DNA of 64,000 nucleotides, from contig JBKEBE010000006.1 of NCBI GenBank assembly GCA_047973025.1, positions 8,860 to 72,859 of the forward strand. Direction: 5' to 3'. This document shows, piece after piece, positions 24,114 to 33,224 of the stretch (within the stretch, counting starts at the first letter, position 1; each line of letters opens with the position of its first letter). The notes below the pieces were generated by a model. The model was not told the DNA's origin. It saw only the letters and a program-made list of their open reading frames with translations, and ran no database searches. Made by a program: the position numbers and the translations under genes. Source of the stretch: UPXZ01 sp047973025. GTDB taxonomy: Bacteria; Bacteroidota; Bacteroidia; Bacteroidales; Paludibacteraceae.

Positions 24114-24770
24114 ATGCCAACAAATCGAACATTAACCGAAGCCGAAACCCTAGAACAGTACAGAGTTTCATTAGACAACGTTGAAAACCAGTCAGAAATC
24201 GCTACAATCATGGCAGCACTCGGATACAACACCGAAACCATTGGATAGGGAAAAGCCTTATTAGCAGAAACAAGACAAGCCTATGATGCAAACAAGACCG
24301 AAGACGATGAGACCTCAGAAGCATACGGCAAATTCTCGGATTTAAAGGCACAACTTGAAGAAACATATTCACTACACCGTAAAAAAGCAAAAGTAGTATT
24401 CAGAAACGATGCGCTTATACTGGATAAGTTAGCCGTTTCAGGTAGTTTACCAAAAGCATATGTAAAATGATTGGAGACAACTAAGAAATTTTACAGCATA
24501 GCATCAACCGATGCTGATTTACAAAGCAAACTGGCAAGATTAAAGATTACAACCGACGATTTAACCGCCGCCGGCACCTCGATAACTCAACTCGAAGCAG
24601 CAAGAGCAGATTATTTAAGAGAAAAAGGAGAATCACAAGACGCAACAAAAGCCAAAGACGCAGCCTTTGCAAAGATGGATGATTGGATGAGCGAGTTCTA
24701 CGCAGTCGCACGGATTGGATTAGAAGATAATCCACAGCTATTAGAAGCATTAGGAAAAGTAGTTAGATAA
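24114..24770 (+). pseudogene. Bacteroidales hypothetical gene interrupted by two in-frame stops
   Basis: From the ATG at 24114 one frame reads a continuous helical protein of about 218 residues, broken only by TAG (24246-24248, in TIG*GKALL) and TGA (24468-24470, in YVK*LETTKKFY). Both are one transition away from plausible sense codons (CAG for Gln, TGG for Trp or CGA for Arg). Sequence on either side stays protein-like to the natural stop (LEALGKVVR, TAA). The fold looks all-helical. I recall similar unnamed proteins in Bacteroidales, function unknown. The gene is probably a recent pseudogene; a sequencing error is possible for one stop but less so for both. Confidence 0.75.
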
Positions 24771-24888
24771 TAACAAGAAAAGCCCGCCCTATTTGTAAGC
24801 ACATTGGCAAGACACACAAGCCACGCTCTGACATGAGTACGAAATAAATAGAAAAACAGGATACAGTTAATCTCTACCGATTTTTTTT

Positions 24889-24930
24889 AATGTCTCAACT
24901 TCTACAAACCGGAAGTTGAGACATTTTCTT
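24889..24930. terminator. Bidirectional terminator-like hairpin
   Basis: 14-bp perfect stem (AATGTCTCAACTTC / GAAGTTGAGACATT) with a 9-nt loop, T run on one side and A/T-rich run on the other. It lies about 120 bases after the broken gene. The surrounding gap (24771-25152) otherwise holds only a (CA)9-type repeat near 24977-24994. Confidence 0.65.
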
Positions 24931-25152
24931 CATACCCTTATGACAAGATAATGCATGAACAAGACAGCCTCAATCCACACACACACACACACACATTATA
25001 CCATTGTCCCGATTACGTTGCATTCGCCGAAAAATACGACATTCTACGTATTGTACGCTTATCATTTCTTTTGGACTTTTGCAACATGCGTTTTGCCCTA
25101 CAAACCAAGCAATACCCACGGTAAAATCAATAATTATATTAACAACAAACTC

Positions 25153-25929
25153 ATGAAAAAAAATCTTTACTTTATGCTGACAGTCTTGGTAGCTGCCGCA
25201 ATCCTTGTAAGCTGTGAAACCAACGACCCGGATGCCGATAAAAAAACCGAAACGATCGATCCCATCAAGACTTTTTCAAACTTAGATGGCGCGGGAGTGA
25301 TGGTTGCAACAAAATCATACGTAAAAGCTCCATCGGCAACCGGCGGGATTCCGGGCATGGGGGATATCGATTTGGATATAGAAGTAGGTACCGCCGTGGC
25401 TGTTTTTGGCGACTTAAAGAACGGGACATATAACGATGTGGGAGAAGTTAGCTTATCCATCAATTCACAACAATACCCCTTAAAAAAACAATCAAACAAT
25501 TCATACGTCAGTACACCCGGTTTGACCGATCCACAGGGTATCGTGTTCGACGGAAGCACCCCTTTTTGGGAGGTGCCAAACCTTAATTTCGGCAAAAGCT
25601 CATATTATCAATTCCCGAACAAGCCCGTCATTACCTCCGAAAAAACCATCACAAAATCCGAAGGTTATACTTTCAGCATTTCGGGAAGCAGCATGGGCGA
25701 CAGTATTATTTACATCATTGCATCAGAAAACAATTATGTTACCAAAACAAAAGCTCCACAAACAAACAACAGCGTATCCTTTACCGCGTCGGAGTTATCC
25801 AAACTTAAAGCATCAGAATATGCGCTAATACAAGTAACAACATACAGAATAAGGAAACAAACGGTAGAAAATAAGGATTATTTTATGATTAATCAAGTGG
25901 TTGTAAGTGAATATGCAGAAGTGAAATAA
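25153..25929 (+). CDS. Predicted lipoprotein of unknown function
   Basis: 258 residues from the ATG at 25153 (MKKNLYFMLTVLVAAAILVSC); the lipobox LVSC gives a lipidated Cys21, followed by an acidic stretch (ETNDPDADKKTE) typical of Bacteroidetes surface-exposed lipoproteins. The rest is beta-rich. The frame is open upstream to 24955, but that part reads through a CA repeat and is not protein-like. No family recognised. The small beta-barrel gene follows after 60 nt, so both may be expressed together. Confidence 0.75.
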   Translation: MKKNLYFMLTVLVAAAILVSCETNDPDADKKTETIDPIKTFSNLDGAGVMVATKSYVKAPSATGGIPGMGDIDLDIEVGTAVAVFGDLKNGTYNDVGEVSLSINSQQYPLKKQSNNSYVSTPGLTDPQGIVFDGSTPFWEVPNLNFGKSSYYQFPNKPVITSEKTITKSEGYTFSISGSSMGDSIIYIIASENNYVTKTKAPQTNNSVSFTASELSKLKASEYALIQVTTYRIRKQTVENKDYFMINQVVVSEYAEVK

Positions 25930-25989
25930 ATTCAATCCAATTGGAACAAGTTATATAGCAAACATCAATAACAATTAAAAGCAAACAAA

Positions 25990-26496
25990 ATGAAACAACA
26001 ATTTTTCTTTCTAACAGTATTTCTTTTATTTACAACACAAGTTGCTATTTCTCAAGTGGCTTATGAAAAAGGCGATAAAATAGGTCAAATAGGCATAGGA
26101 TTAGGCTCCGGTATAGGATTGCCCATAAATGTAGGATATGAAGTCGGCATAACCGAAAAAATAAGTGTGGGCGGAACAGTTGGTTTTGCCTCTCACAGCA
26201 TACCGTCATTTGGAGGTAATGTATCGATAATGTATATTCCCGTCGGAGCAAAAGGAGCTTACCACTTCTATGTAACCGACAACATTGATGCCTACGGAGG
26301 CGCCGTATTGGGATATTTGGTTGCATCTGCAAACTATCCCGCTAATTATAGCTGGGCTAAGACAAACTACGGCAGTGTCATGTATGGAGGCTATCTGGGC
26401 GGAAGATATTATTTCACGCCCTCTCTGGGAGCTTTTGCCGAAATAGGTTATACATCGCTCGGCTATTTGTCTGTCGGATTGTCCTATAAATTCTGA
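25990..26496 (+). CDS. Small outer-membrane beta-barrel protein
   Basis: 168 residues with signal peptide (MKQQFFFLTVFLLFTTQVAISQ) and then about eight amphipathic strands rich in Gly, Tyr and Ile (IGQIGIGLGSGIGLPINVGYEVGI, AYGGAVLGYL), ending in an aromatic C-terminal residue (LSVGLSYKF), the usual outer-membrane insertion signal. This fits the small porin/OmpW-like barrels common in Bacteroidetes. Substrate is unknown. Confidence 0.8.
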   Translation: MKQQFFFLTVFLLFTTQVAISQVAYEKGDKIGQIGIGLGSGIGLPINVGYEVGITEKISVGGTVGFASHSIPSFGGNVSIMYIPVGAKGAYHFYVTDNIDAYGGAVLGYLVASANYPANYSWAKTNYGSVMYGGYLGGRYYFTPSLGAFAEIGYTSLGYLSVGLSYKF

Positions 26497-26557
26497 TTTC
26501 AAGTACAATAAAAAAATGACGACGGCTCCCGAGCCTTTTTGTTTATTTAATCTTCGT

Positions 26558-26588
26558 AAAAGTCAAGTTCTCTTGACTTTTATTTTTT
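26558..26588. terminator. Terminator between convergent genes
   Basis: AAAAGTCAAG-TTCT-CTTGACTTTT, a perfect 10-bp stem followed by T7. It lies between the rightward barrel gene and the leftward gliding-type gene and can serve both. A smaller GGCT/AGCC hairpin with T5 lies just upstream (26524-26540). Confidence 0.75.
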
Positions 26589-26648
26589 TGTTAATTTTCA
26601 ACATTACGCTTCAGTAGTATCGACCAAAAGCGTGTACCAAACACATCA

Positions 26649-27710
26649 TCATCGTAGCAAATTGATATGCCCCTTTAGTTGATAATTTCTTCCGTCAGAC
26701 CCCTTCGCACGAATTATGTAAAAATAAGTGCCGGTCGGAGCCGGTTTGCCACCAATTGTTCCATCCCAACCCGTTTGTGGATTTGACCATTTGTACACGG
26801 ATCTACCCCAACGATTTACAACCGTAGCGTTGAATTCGACTATCGAAGTGTAAGCTACACGAAACTCGTCGTTGTTCCCGTCGCCATTCGGCGTGAAAAC
26901 CTTAGGTACAGAAATATTAGATTCAGAAACCGATATATCCAATGAGTCAGAAGCCGTTTTTTGTGCGTTGCTTACCCGGAGTCGTATTTTGTATTTTCCT
27001 GTCTCTGTAAAAGTGTATTGGTGATCTTGTTCGTTACGAGTTATAATCAAAGAGCCGTCTTTATAAATCTGCCACAGATAATTTTGTACATTTCCGGTAG
27101 GATTGCTGTAAAAATCGATACGCAAAGGTGCTGAACCTTCTAACGTCGTATTTGACGGACGTTGATTCTCGTTTGTCGAATCTCGGGCAAGTGTTGTGGT
27201 AGAAATCTTACAACCAATTTCTTCCATTACCGGTTCTTCGTAAAAATCTTGTTTTATTGAACTCGGAAGATTGGACTGATTGGAGATATTATGCTTCTTC
27301 TCTTTTATTTCATCCAAAGGGAATTGTTTTCCGGAAGGATTTTGGCATATAAGGTTAAGTAAATTGCTTTCTTTACGTAAATCAAAAACCCAAAAAAAAG
27401 TTTCGTTTCCATCGACGCTAACAATGTATCCCGCATTATTTTTGGGATCGATGTACGTTTCTGTATCGGATAGCTTCGAGAAATCGGTCAACTCTTTTTT
27501 TATCCCATCCCCAAAAGTAAACCAACGAACATTGACATGGGGGGAGATTGATTTAAAATGAATCTCGCAGGAATTATCAATTTTTGAAAATAAAATAACT
27601 TTTCCGTCCTCATCATAGGGTAGTTGAGAATGCGCACCCTGTATGAACAATTGAGCAGAAGTGCCTAACGTTATTAAACTTAAAATCGCATAAATGAGAA
27701 TTCTTTTCAT
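26649..27710 (-). CDS. T9SS type B / gliding-motility C-terminal domain protein with PKD domain
   Basis: 353 residues from the ATG at 27710 (MKRILIYAILSLITLGTSAQ signal peptide). A PKD-like domain occupies about 195-265 (APLRIDFYSNPTGNVQNYLWQIYKDG..TFTETGKYKIRLRV). The C-terminal 80 residues are the CHU_C/type B sorting domain (VPKVFTPNGDGNNDEF, NRWGRSVYKW, GWDGTIGGKPAPTGTYFYII), which directs export by the type IX secretion system. The N-terminal part is unassigned. It probably ends up on the cell surface or outside; function is unknown. Confidence 0.87.
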   Translation of the reverse strand: MKRILIYAILSLITLGTSAQLFIQGAHSQLPYDEDGKVILFSKIDNSCEIHFKSISPHVNVRWFTFGDGIKKELTDFSKLSDTETYIDPKNNAGYIVSVDGNETFFWVFDLRKESNLLNLICQNPSGKQFPLDEIKEKKHNISNQSNLPSSIKQDFYEEPVMEEIGCKISTTTLARDSTNENQRPSNTTLEGSAPLRIDFYSNPTGNVQNYLWQIYKDGSLIITRNEQDHQYTFTETGKYKIRLRVSNAQKTASDSLDISVSESNISVPKVFTPNGDGNNDEFRVAYTSIVEFNATVVNRWGRSVYKWSNPQTGWDGTIGGKPAPTGTYFYIIRAKGSDGRNYQLKGHINLLR

Positions 27711-27811
27711 TGCTTTCGTAAACATGCTTCGAATAGTAATCATTACAATTTCATAAACAAAAAAATGGCTTATTTATTGTTGTTGATATCCGGTCAATCT
27801 ATAATTTTTAG

Positions 27812-27819
27812 TACATTTG
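27812..27819 (+). promoter_or_regulatory. -7 box of LysM protein gene
   Basis: TACATTTG, exact TAnnTTTG; TTG elements lie upstream around 27778-27784. It supports a start at 27858 rather than the in-frame ATG at 27765. Confidence 0.6.
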
Positions 27820-27857
27820 CACTATTATTGTTCCTGAAATATGAAAAATATCAGATT

Positions 27858-29678
27858 ATGAAGAATAAGTTTCTCCGGCTACTGTTGTTTATTTTTTTCT
27901 GCACTACCCAATTCGTTGACGCGCAGCAACCCAATTATCCGATAAAAACCATAGACGGTATCGAGTATTATATATACACGGTTGAAGCCGGCGAAGGATT
28001 ATACGCAATCAGCCGTCGATTCGGCGTTACCCAAGCTGATATTAATAATGTAAATCCGCAAATTCACGATGGTCTAAAGTCCGGGACAGAAATCTTAATT
28101 CCGAAAAAAGATGAGAAAATCTCTTCCAATTCTGTTGTGCTGGCAGAAAATGTAGAATTTGTGCTGCATACGGTACAACGTCGCCAAACCATGTTTGCCA
28201 TTAGTAGAAAATACAACGTAACCCAGGATGCTATCATCAAATCAAATCCACAAATCCAAAATCGCGGTATTCAGCCCGGAGACGTACTTCGTATTCCGGT
28301 CGTAAAAAAAACAACTCCTCCTACTACCAAAACCAAGGCAACGAATAACAAACCTGCGACATCCCGCACCGGAAACGAAGACACTCGACAAACTTTACAT
28401 ATTGGTGCTGACAATACCTATATCACGCATCAAGTAGTTTCCGGTGAGACACTTTCTTCTATCGGTAGAAAGTACAATGTGAGTGTAAATGAACTGAAAC
28501 GATTAAATCCGGAAAGTGCAGATGAGCTGCCAATCGGAGTTGTTTTGAAAGTACCATTCCCATCAAACAATTCAAATACTGCAACACCTGCTATTTTAAC
28601 CCAATCTAAACCGAATGCCACGTCTCCCGCGAAACCAAATCTGACACTAAAAACAAAATATAAAATCGCTTATTTACTGCCTTTCTTGGCGGAAGAAAAA
28701 AACGACCCGACTGCCGATAAGTTTATCGAATTTTACATGGGATCCTTATTGGCTATTAATAACGCCAAAAATAGCGATTTAGAATTTGAAATATTAGCCT
28801 TTGACACCGAAAAAACGGAAACCAAATTATTCGAGATTATCAACAAACCCGAACTTCAAAAAGTTGATTTGATTATCGGACCTGCTTATACTGCTCAAAT
28901 CCCTATTTTAGTGGACTTTGCAAAACGTCGTAAGATTCATGCAATTATCCCTTTTAGCTCAAAAGCAAAGTACATGGATGATAATCCCTATCTATTCCAA
29001 TTTAATCCGGATCAAGCAATTCAAAACGATTTCGCGGTTGATCTTTTTACGAATAATTTTAAGCATTCAAATATCATTCTGGTCGAAACCGGAAATACGA
29101 ATTGGTCTGATGACGGAACCGACTATTTTACGTCGCTTAAGCAACAATTCGATCGTCAAAAAATAAATTATAATTTCGTCAAAAACGCACAGCTAAATGT
29201 CGATTGGAATATCTATTTGGCTTCGAATAAAAATAACATTATTATTTTTGATGCAGAAGATTTTAAACCTGTAAGTAGTTATATGTCTGTTTTGTACGAT
29301 TTTGGTGCAAAATACGACATCGCTGTTTTGGGACAGTATTCTTGGCGTGGTCAAACCGGTAAAAAGCCAAAGATGTACTACATGGTACCCTTCGCGGGAA
29401 ACAAATTTGGAACACAATTCTATGAGCAGGAATTTAAGAAATACTACAAAAACATAATGCCGATTACGAATCCTCGCTACGATTTGCTCGGATACGATAT
29501 TACAACCTATTTTCTTTCAACGATGCGTAGAACCGGTTTTACATTCAATAGCACTACACAGGTGTTGAATTTTACGAACGGCGTACAATCTGATTTTGAA
29601 TTCAAACGTACCAACCGCAATGGTGGATTTGTTAACCATAAACTCTACCTGATTAAAGATGAAGCAACATCGAAATAG
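27858..29678 (+). CDS. LysM-repeat protein with periplasmic-binding-like domain
   Basis: 606 residues with signal peptide (MKNKFLRLLLFIFFCTTQFVDAQ). Three LysM domains, which bind peptidoglycan, follow at about residues 36-80, 100-145 and 185-230 (TVEAGEGLYAISRRFGVT, TVQRRQTMFAISRKYNVT, VVSGETLSSIGRKYNV). The C-terminal 340 residues resemble a type I periplasmic-binding/amino-acid receptor fold (KIAYLLPFLAEEKN, VDLIIGPAYTAQI). Such proteins are widespread in Bacteroidales and probably link the wall to the outer membrane. The next gene overlaps its 3' end by 20 nt. Confidence 0.87.
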   Translation: MKNKFLRLLLFIFFCTTQFVDAQQPNYPIKTIDGIEYYIYTVEAGEGLYAISRRFGVTQADINNVNPQIHDGLKSGTEILIPKKDEKISSNSVVLAENVEFVLHTVQRRQTMFAISRKYNVTQDAIIKSNPQIQNRGIQPGDVLRIPVVKKTTPPTTKTKATNNKPATSRTGNEDTRQTLHIGADNTYITHQVVSGETLSSIGRKYNVSVNELKRLNPESADELPIGVVLKVPFPSNNSNTATPAILTQSKPNATSPAKPNLTLKTKYKIAYLLPFLAEEKNDPTADKFIEFYMGSLLAINNAKNSDLEFEILAFDTEKTETKLFEIINKPELQKVDLIIGPAYTAQIPILVDFAKRRKIHAIIPFSSKAKYMDDNPYLFQFNPDQAIQNDFAVDLFTNNFKHSNIILVETGNTNWSDDGTDYFTSLKQQFDRQKINYNFVKNAQLNVDWNIYLASNKNNIIIFDAEDFKPVSSYMSVLYDFGAKYDIAVLGQYSWRGQTGKKPKMYYMVPFAGNKFGTQFYEQEFKKYYKNIMPITNPRYDLLGYDITTYFLSTMRRTGFTFNSTTQVLNFTNGVQSDFEFKRTNRNGGFVNHKLYLIKDEATSK

Positions 29679-30342
29679 TTTTACATTTTTCCTTATCCTT
29701 ATTTCTTTCTTGCCTTTCGTCCAAAAGGCACGGAGTCAAACCATCTTGCTTGATCCTCCGGAAATATATATTGGTCCAAACTTCGGATTAACGGCTTCCC
29801 GTGTTTTATTCAATCCCAAAGTTCAACAAACTTTTTTTTGGGGCTATAATGGCGGGATAACATTTCGTTATGTCTCCGAGGAGCATTTCGGCTTTCAAGT
29901 GGAAGCCAACTATTCACAGAGGGGGTGGAATGAAGAAGGAAATGTTTACGCAAGAAGGTTGGATTATCTTGAAATACCTTTTCTTACCCATGCGTATCTG
30001 GGTGAAAAAAATCGATTGTTTTTCAATATCGGACCAAAGTTGGGGTATCTACTCGACGAAACCGTGCTTAATGACGACGGAGGCGACACCAACGCCGAAC
30101 AACGCGTGAAACCGGCAGATTTCAAATTTGACTATGGCATAACCGTCGGATTGGGGTATAATCTCAAAACACGCAAAGCCGGAATCTTTCAGTTTGAATT
30201 ACGCGGTAATTACGGACTTTCGGATATATTTGCCAATCAAAAATCGGATTTTTTTGATAACTCCAATTATTTAAACATATCGGCAAACATCGGTTGGCTT
30301 TTTCAACTTACAGGCAAAAAGAACCCGGATATGAATGAGTAG
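29659..30342 (+). CDS. Outer-membrane beta-barrel protein (PorT-like)
   Basis: 227 residues: signal peptide (about 1-26, ends KARSQ), then a barrel of about eight strands of the outer-membrane beta-barrel family to which PorT/SprT belongs (GPNFGLTASRVLFNP, GFQVEANYSQRGW, YLEIPFLTHAYLG, FNIGPKLGYLLD). PorT acts in type IX secretion in related bacteria. This protein has the right size and family, but many paralogues exist, so the role is uncertain. Its ATG lies inside the LysM gene (20-nt overlap in another frame), meaning the two are translated together. Confidence 0.75.
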   Translation: MKQHRNSFTFFLILISFLPFVQKARSQTILLDPPEIYIGPNFGLTASRVLFNPKVQQTFFWGYNGGITFRYVSEEHFGFQVEANYSQRGWNEEGNVYARRLDYLEIPFLTHAYLGEKNRLFFNIGPKLGYLLDETVLNDDGGDTNAEQRVKPADFKFDYGITVGLGYNLKTRKAGIFQFELRGNYGLSDIFANQKSDFFDNSNYLNISANIGWLFQLTGKKNPDMNE

Positions 30343-30573
30343 TAACCGGTAAGTAGTATAAAAGATTTATTTTCATGTTTTGTTTCCATTAAAGACAAAT
30401 GGAACACGCCATTAATCATATCCCCTTGTGTGTCAAAGTTTGTTGACGTAGCTGTTTCATCGATTAAACTCAAAACAGGATGGATAAATTAAGACTGAGA
30501 TTCTTTTTTGCTATAGACTTGCCTATTTCGGTTTCTCTCGAATCTTTTTTTTGATTTTAGAAATTTTTACAGT

Positions 30574-31266
30574 ATGAACCTAATTCATATCGAAACGTCC
30601 ACGAATGTTTGTTCTGTGGCTGTCAGTCAAGATGGAAAATGCATTTTCGTTGCTTCCGACTCGGCAGGGATGAATCACGCGACTATGTTAAGTCCATTTA
30701 TTCAGAAAGGACTGGATGCGATGAAAGCTGGAAATATTTTTCCGGATGCCATAGTCGTTAGTAGTGGTCCGGGGTCTTATACCGGTTTACGTATCGGAGT
30801 TTCAACCGCAAAAGGGCTTTGCTTTGGTTATGGAATCCCACTAATCGGAATCGACACGTTAAGTATTTTGACCCAAGCCGTCATTCTTAAACAGGCTGTC
30901 GAAACAAACGCGTTATTATGCCCGATGATTGACGCGCGACGTATGGAAGTATATACTGCATTGTACAGTTCTGACCTAAAGCAGATTGAACCGGTTTCTG
31001 CTAAAATTGTGGGTGAAAATTCTTTTTTAGAGTTGCTGGATAAAAATACAATCTATTTTTATGGAAATGGCGCAGATAAATGCAAAGAAATCATTACCCA
31101 TGCGAATGCCAAATTCATATCTGCAGTAGAACCACAAGCTGAAAATATGATAGCACTCGGAGAAGAGAAATTCATCAAACAAGATTTCGAAGATACCGCT
31201 TATTTTGAACCGTTTTATCTCAAAGATTTTCAGGCGACTACTCCTAAAAATAGGTTTAAGAAATAG
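30574..31266 (+). CDS. tsaB: tRNA threonylcarbamoyladenosine biosynthesis protein TsaB
   Basis: 230-residue non-catalytic partner of TsaD in forming t6A at position 37 of ANN-decoding tRNAs. It has the ASKHA fold signatures of the family: MNLIHIETSTNVCSVAVS at the N-terminus, SSGPGSYTGLRIGVSTAKGL (about 64-83) and PMIDARRMEVYTALY (about 116-130). Length is normal. It stands alone, as often seen in Bacteroidales. Confidence 0.95.
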   Translation: MNLIHIETSTNVCSVAVSQDGKCIFVASDSAGMNHATMLSPFIQKGLDAMKAGNIFPDAIVVSSGPGSYTGLRIGVSTAKGLCFGYGIPLIGIDTLSILTQAVILKQAVETNALLCPMIDARRMEVYTALYSSDLKQIEPVSAKIVGENSFLELLDKNTIYFYGNGADKCKEIITHANAKFISAVEPQAENMIALGEEKFIKQDFEDTAYFEPFYLKDFQATTPKNRFKK

Positions 31267-31846
31267 AGTCAAAGATTACGGATACTTAAATTTCAATTGG
31301 TAAAGGCATCAAGACGGCGTAATAATGCTTCTATCAAGCACTGACAGAGTATCTTCATTGCTTTTCCAATCTGTCGATTTATTTCGTTTACGCTTATCCT
31401 AATTTGGAGCATAATGATTTTGTGAAAATATTTTAATTAATCAAAACAAACAGCTTAAAAATTTGTTTTGTTAATATGTATTTCAGCAAACAAGTTTTCG
31501 ATCTGTTTTATTTCTTATAACAACAAGATGTCCTTTTGAACATATATAGTTTCTCACGCTCGATTGGCTCGCTAAACGCACTGACATAGCAGATAAATTC
31601 TATCTCAAAATAATACACAAAAATCATTCGAATAATTCTTTTACCCTACTTACAAAAACAAAAAAAATCACTAATTACAGTATGATTTGATAGCAAAATT
31701 TGAACAAATAGAACTGAAATTTTAAATTTTACACGTTTATTTTTTATCAACCGTTGTATTTCTCAAAAATTATGATTTAATTTACATCAAATTTTAACTG
31801 ATCAATTACCTTAATAATACAAAAGCTATAATATCAGCGTTTTTTT
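31267..31846. other. AT-rich intergenic stretch without genes
   Basis: About 580 AT-rich bases between tsaB and the ompA promoter. No ORF, tRNA or clear hairpin was found. Confidence 0.6.
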
Positions 31847-31877
31847 TTTGACTAAATAATATTTTTTTATAATTTTG
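31847..31877 (+). promoter_or_regulatory. Promoter of OmpA-family gene
   Basis: TTTG (31847-31850), 19-nt spacer, TAATTTTG (31870-31877): a full match to the Bacteroidetes TTTG-N19/21-TAnnTTTG promoter. It implies a leader of about 120 nt. The leader contains a perfect stem-loop GTTGTAAC-AATAACA-GTTACAAC (31905-31927), possibly stabilising the mRNA. Confidence 0.8.
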
Positions 31878-32005
31878 CACAATCTTTGTTGTGTTAAATC
31901 ATATGTTGTAACAATAACAGTTACAACGTTTGGAAAAAAGACTGCTTGTTTTCTCAATAAAATTATTATAGATATATTAATTAATAAATTTAAATTTTTT
32001 AAGAA

Positions 32006-33166
32006 ATGAAAAAAAGTTTCTTCCTAAGTGTAGTAGTTTTGGCTAGTGCCTTAACTTACACAAATGCTCAAAATGCTACGACAACACCTGTTGAAGCGGC
32101 TCATTGGTCTGTTGCTCTAAAAGGTGGTATAGACTATTTCAACATCAAACCATTAGGAGATGATATCATGGATAATGGTTCTTGGGGAGCAGGTATCTCT
32201 ATCGAAAGAACAGCCAACCCATTGGTTGGATATGGACTGAACGTAGATTTCTTGAATTATAACCGTTCTTCTATCGAAGGATATACTATTGATCCTACGT
32301 TATTCACTTCATTTAATCTTTCCAATCTTCTTTATCCAAGTCGCAGAAACGCCAAAGTTAATGTTTATGCCAATTTAGGCGCAGGAGCAAGTATTGCTCA
32401 GTATGATAATGCGGATTTCGGTCTTCTTGGATATCCTGCAAGTGGGAGCAAAATCAGTCCGTTAGCAACAAGTGCTTTAGCTTTGGAAGCTAATTTGAGT
32501 AGAGTTCTTGCTTTAGGTCTTGAAGCCGGATACCGTGGTTATATTTCTCCGGAATCTCCTTATGTACATTATAATGATGCCTATACATTGATGGCTACTC
32601 TTCGTTTCAAATTAGGAACCGGAGCCAATACGCATGTTCGGGATATGACTCGCGATGATTATTATCCAGCTCCGCTACCTGTTATCTCTGAAAATAAATA
32701 CGATGACAGCCAGTTGATTAATCGTCTTGATAACATTGACAGACAACTTCAAGATGTTCAGAATCGTTTGAGCAAGCTTGAACAAGATGTGAAAAACTTG
32801 GAAAATATGCCCAAAGGAACAACCGTTAGCGCTTCATTCGAAAATATTGAATTTGATTTTGACTCAGACGTTATCAAAGAAGAATCAAAATCGACATTAA
32901 ATCAAGTGATCAGCATTCTAAAAGAAAATGATACTTGGAGCACAATCCGAATAATGGGTCATACCGACAATACCGGTTCTGATTCTTACAATCAAAATCT
33001 TTCAGAACGTCGTGCTGCTTCCGTAGCAAAATATTTGACTGAAAACGGTATTGCAACTTCAAAAATTTCAAGCGAAGGATTCGGCGAATCCAGACCAATT
33101 GCTACAAATGATACTGCCGAAGGACGTCAAGACAACCGTCGCGTAGAATTTGAAATTACAAAATAA
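32006..33166 (+). CDS. OmpA-family outer-membrane protein
   Basis: 386 residues: signal peptide (MKKSFFLSVVVLASALTYTNAQ), an N-terminal beta-barrel of about 190 residues, a short coiled-coil linker (about 228-266, LINRLDNIDRQLQDVQNRLSKLE) and a C-terminal OmpA peptidoglycan-binding domain (about 275-386: FDFDSDVIKEES, MGHTDNTGSDSYNQNLSERRA, EGRQDNRRVEFEI). It anchors the outer membrane to the cell wall. Strong promoter, long leader and a strong terminator suggest an abundant product. Confidence 0.95.
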   Translation: MKKSFFLSVVVLASALTYTNAQNATTTPVEAAHWSVALKGGIDYFNIKPLGDDIMDNGSWGAGISIERTANPLVGYGLNVDFLNYNRSSIEGYTIDPTLFTSFNLSNLLYPSRRNAKVNVYANLGAGASIAQYDNADFGLLGYPASGSKISPLATSALALEANLSRVLALGLEAGYRGYISPESPYVHYNDAYTLMATLRFKLGTGANTHVRDMTRDDYYPAPLPVISENKYDDSQLINRLDNIDRQLQDVQNRLSKLEQDVKNLENMPKGTTVSASFENIEFDFDSDVIKEESKSTLNQVISILKENDTWSTIRIMGHTDNTGSDSYNQNLSERRAASVAKYLTENGIATSKISSEGFGESRPIATNDTAEGRQDNRRVEFEITK

Positions 33167-33181
33167 TCTTTCTTGATTCTT

Positions 33182-33220
33182 AAAATAAAAAAGGTGTCCA
33201 ATGACACCTTTTTTATTTTA
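33182..33220. terminator. Bidirectional terminator between ompA-type gene and aroA
   Basis: Stem AAAATAAAAAAGGTGTC / GACACCTTTTTTATTTT with a CAAT loop. GC core plus A/T runs on both sides allow termination in both directions, fitting the convergent genes. Confidence 0.9.
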
Positions 33221-33224
33221 CCTA

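Noticed and set aside
24114..24770. Stop codons in this gene as evidence of a recoded genetic code
   Set aside because: All neighbouring genes use TAA, TAG and TGA as normal ends, and both TAG and TGA occur, so simple mutation is the better explanation.
27765..27857. Upstream start for the LysM protein
   Set aside because: The extension contains the -7 promoter element, and the signal peptide begins at 27858.
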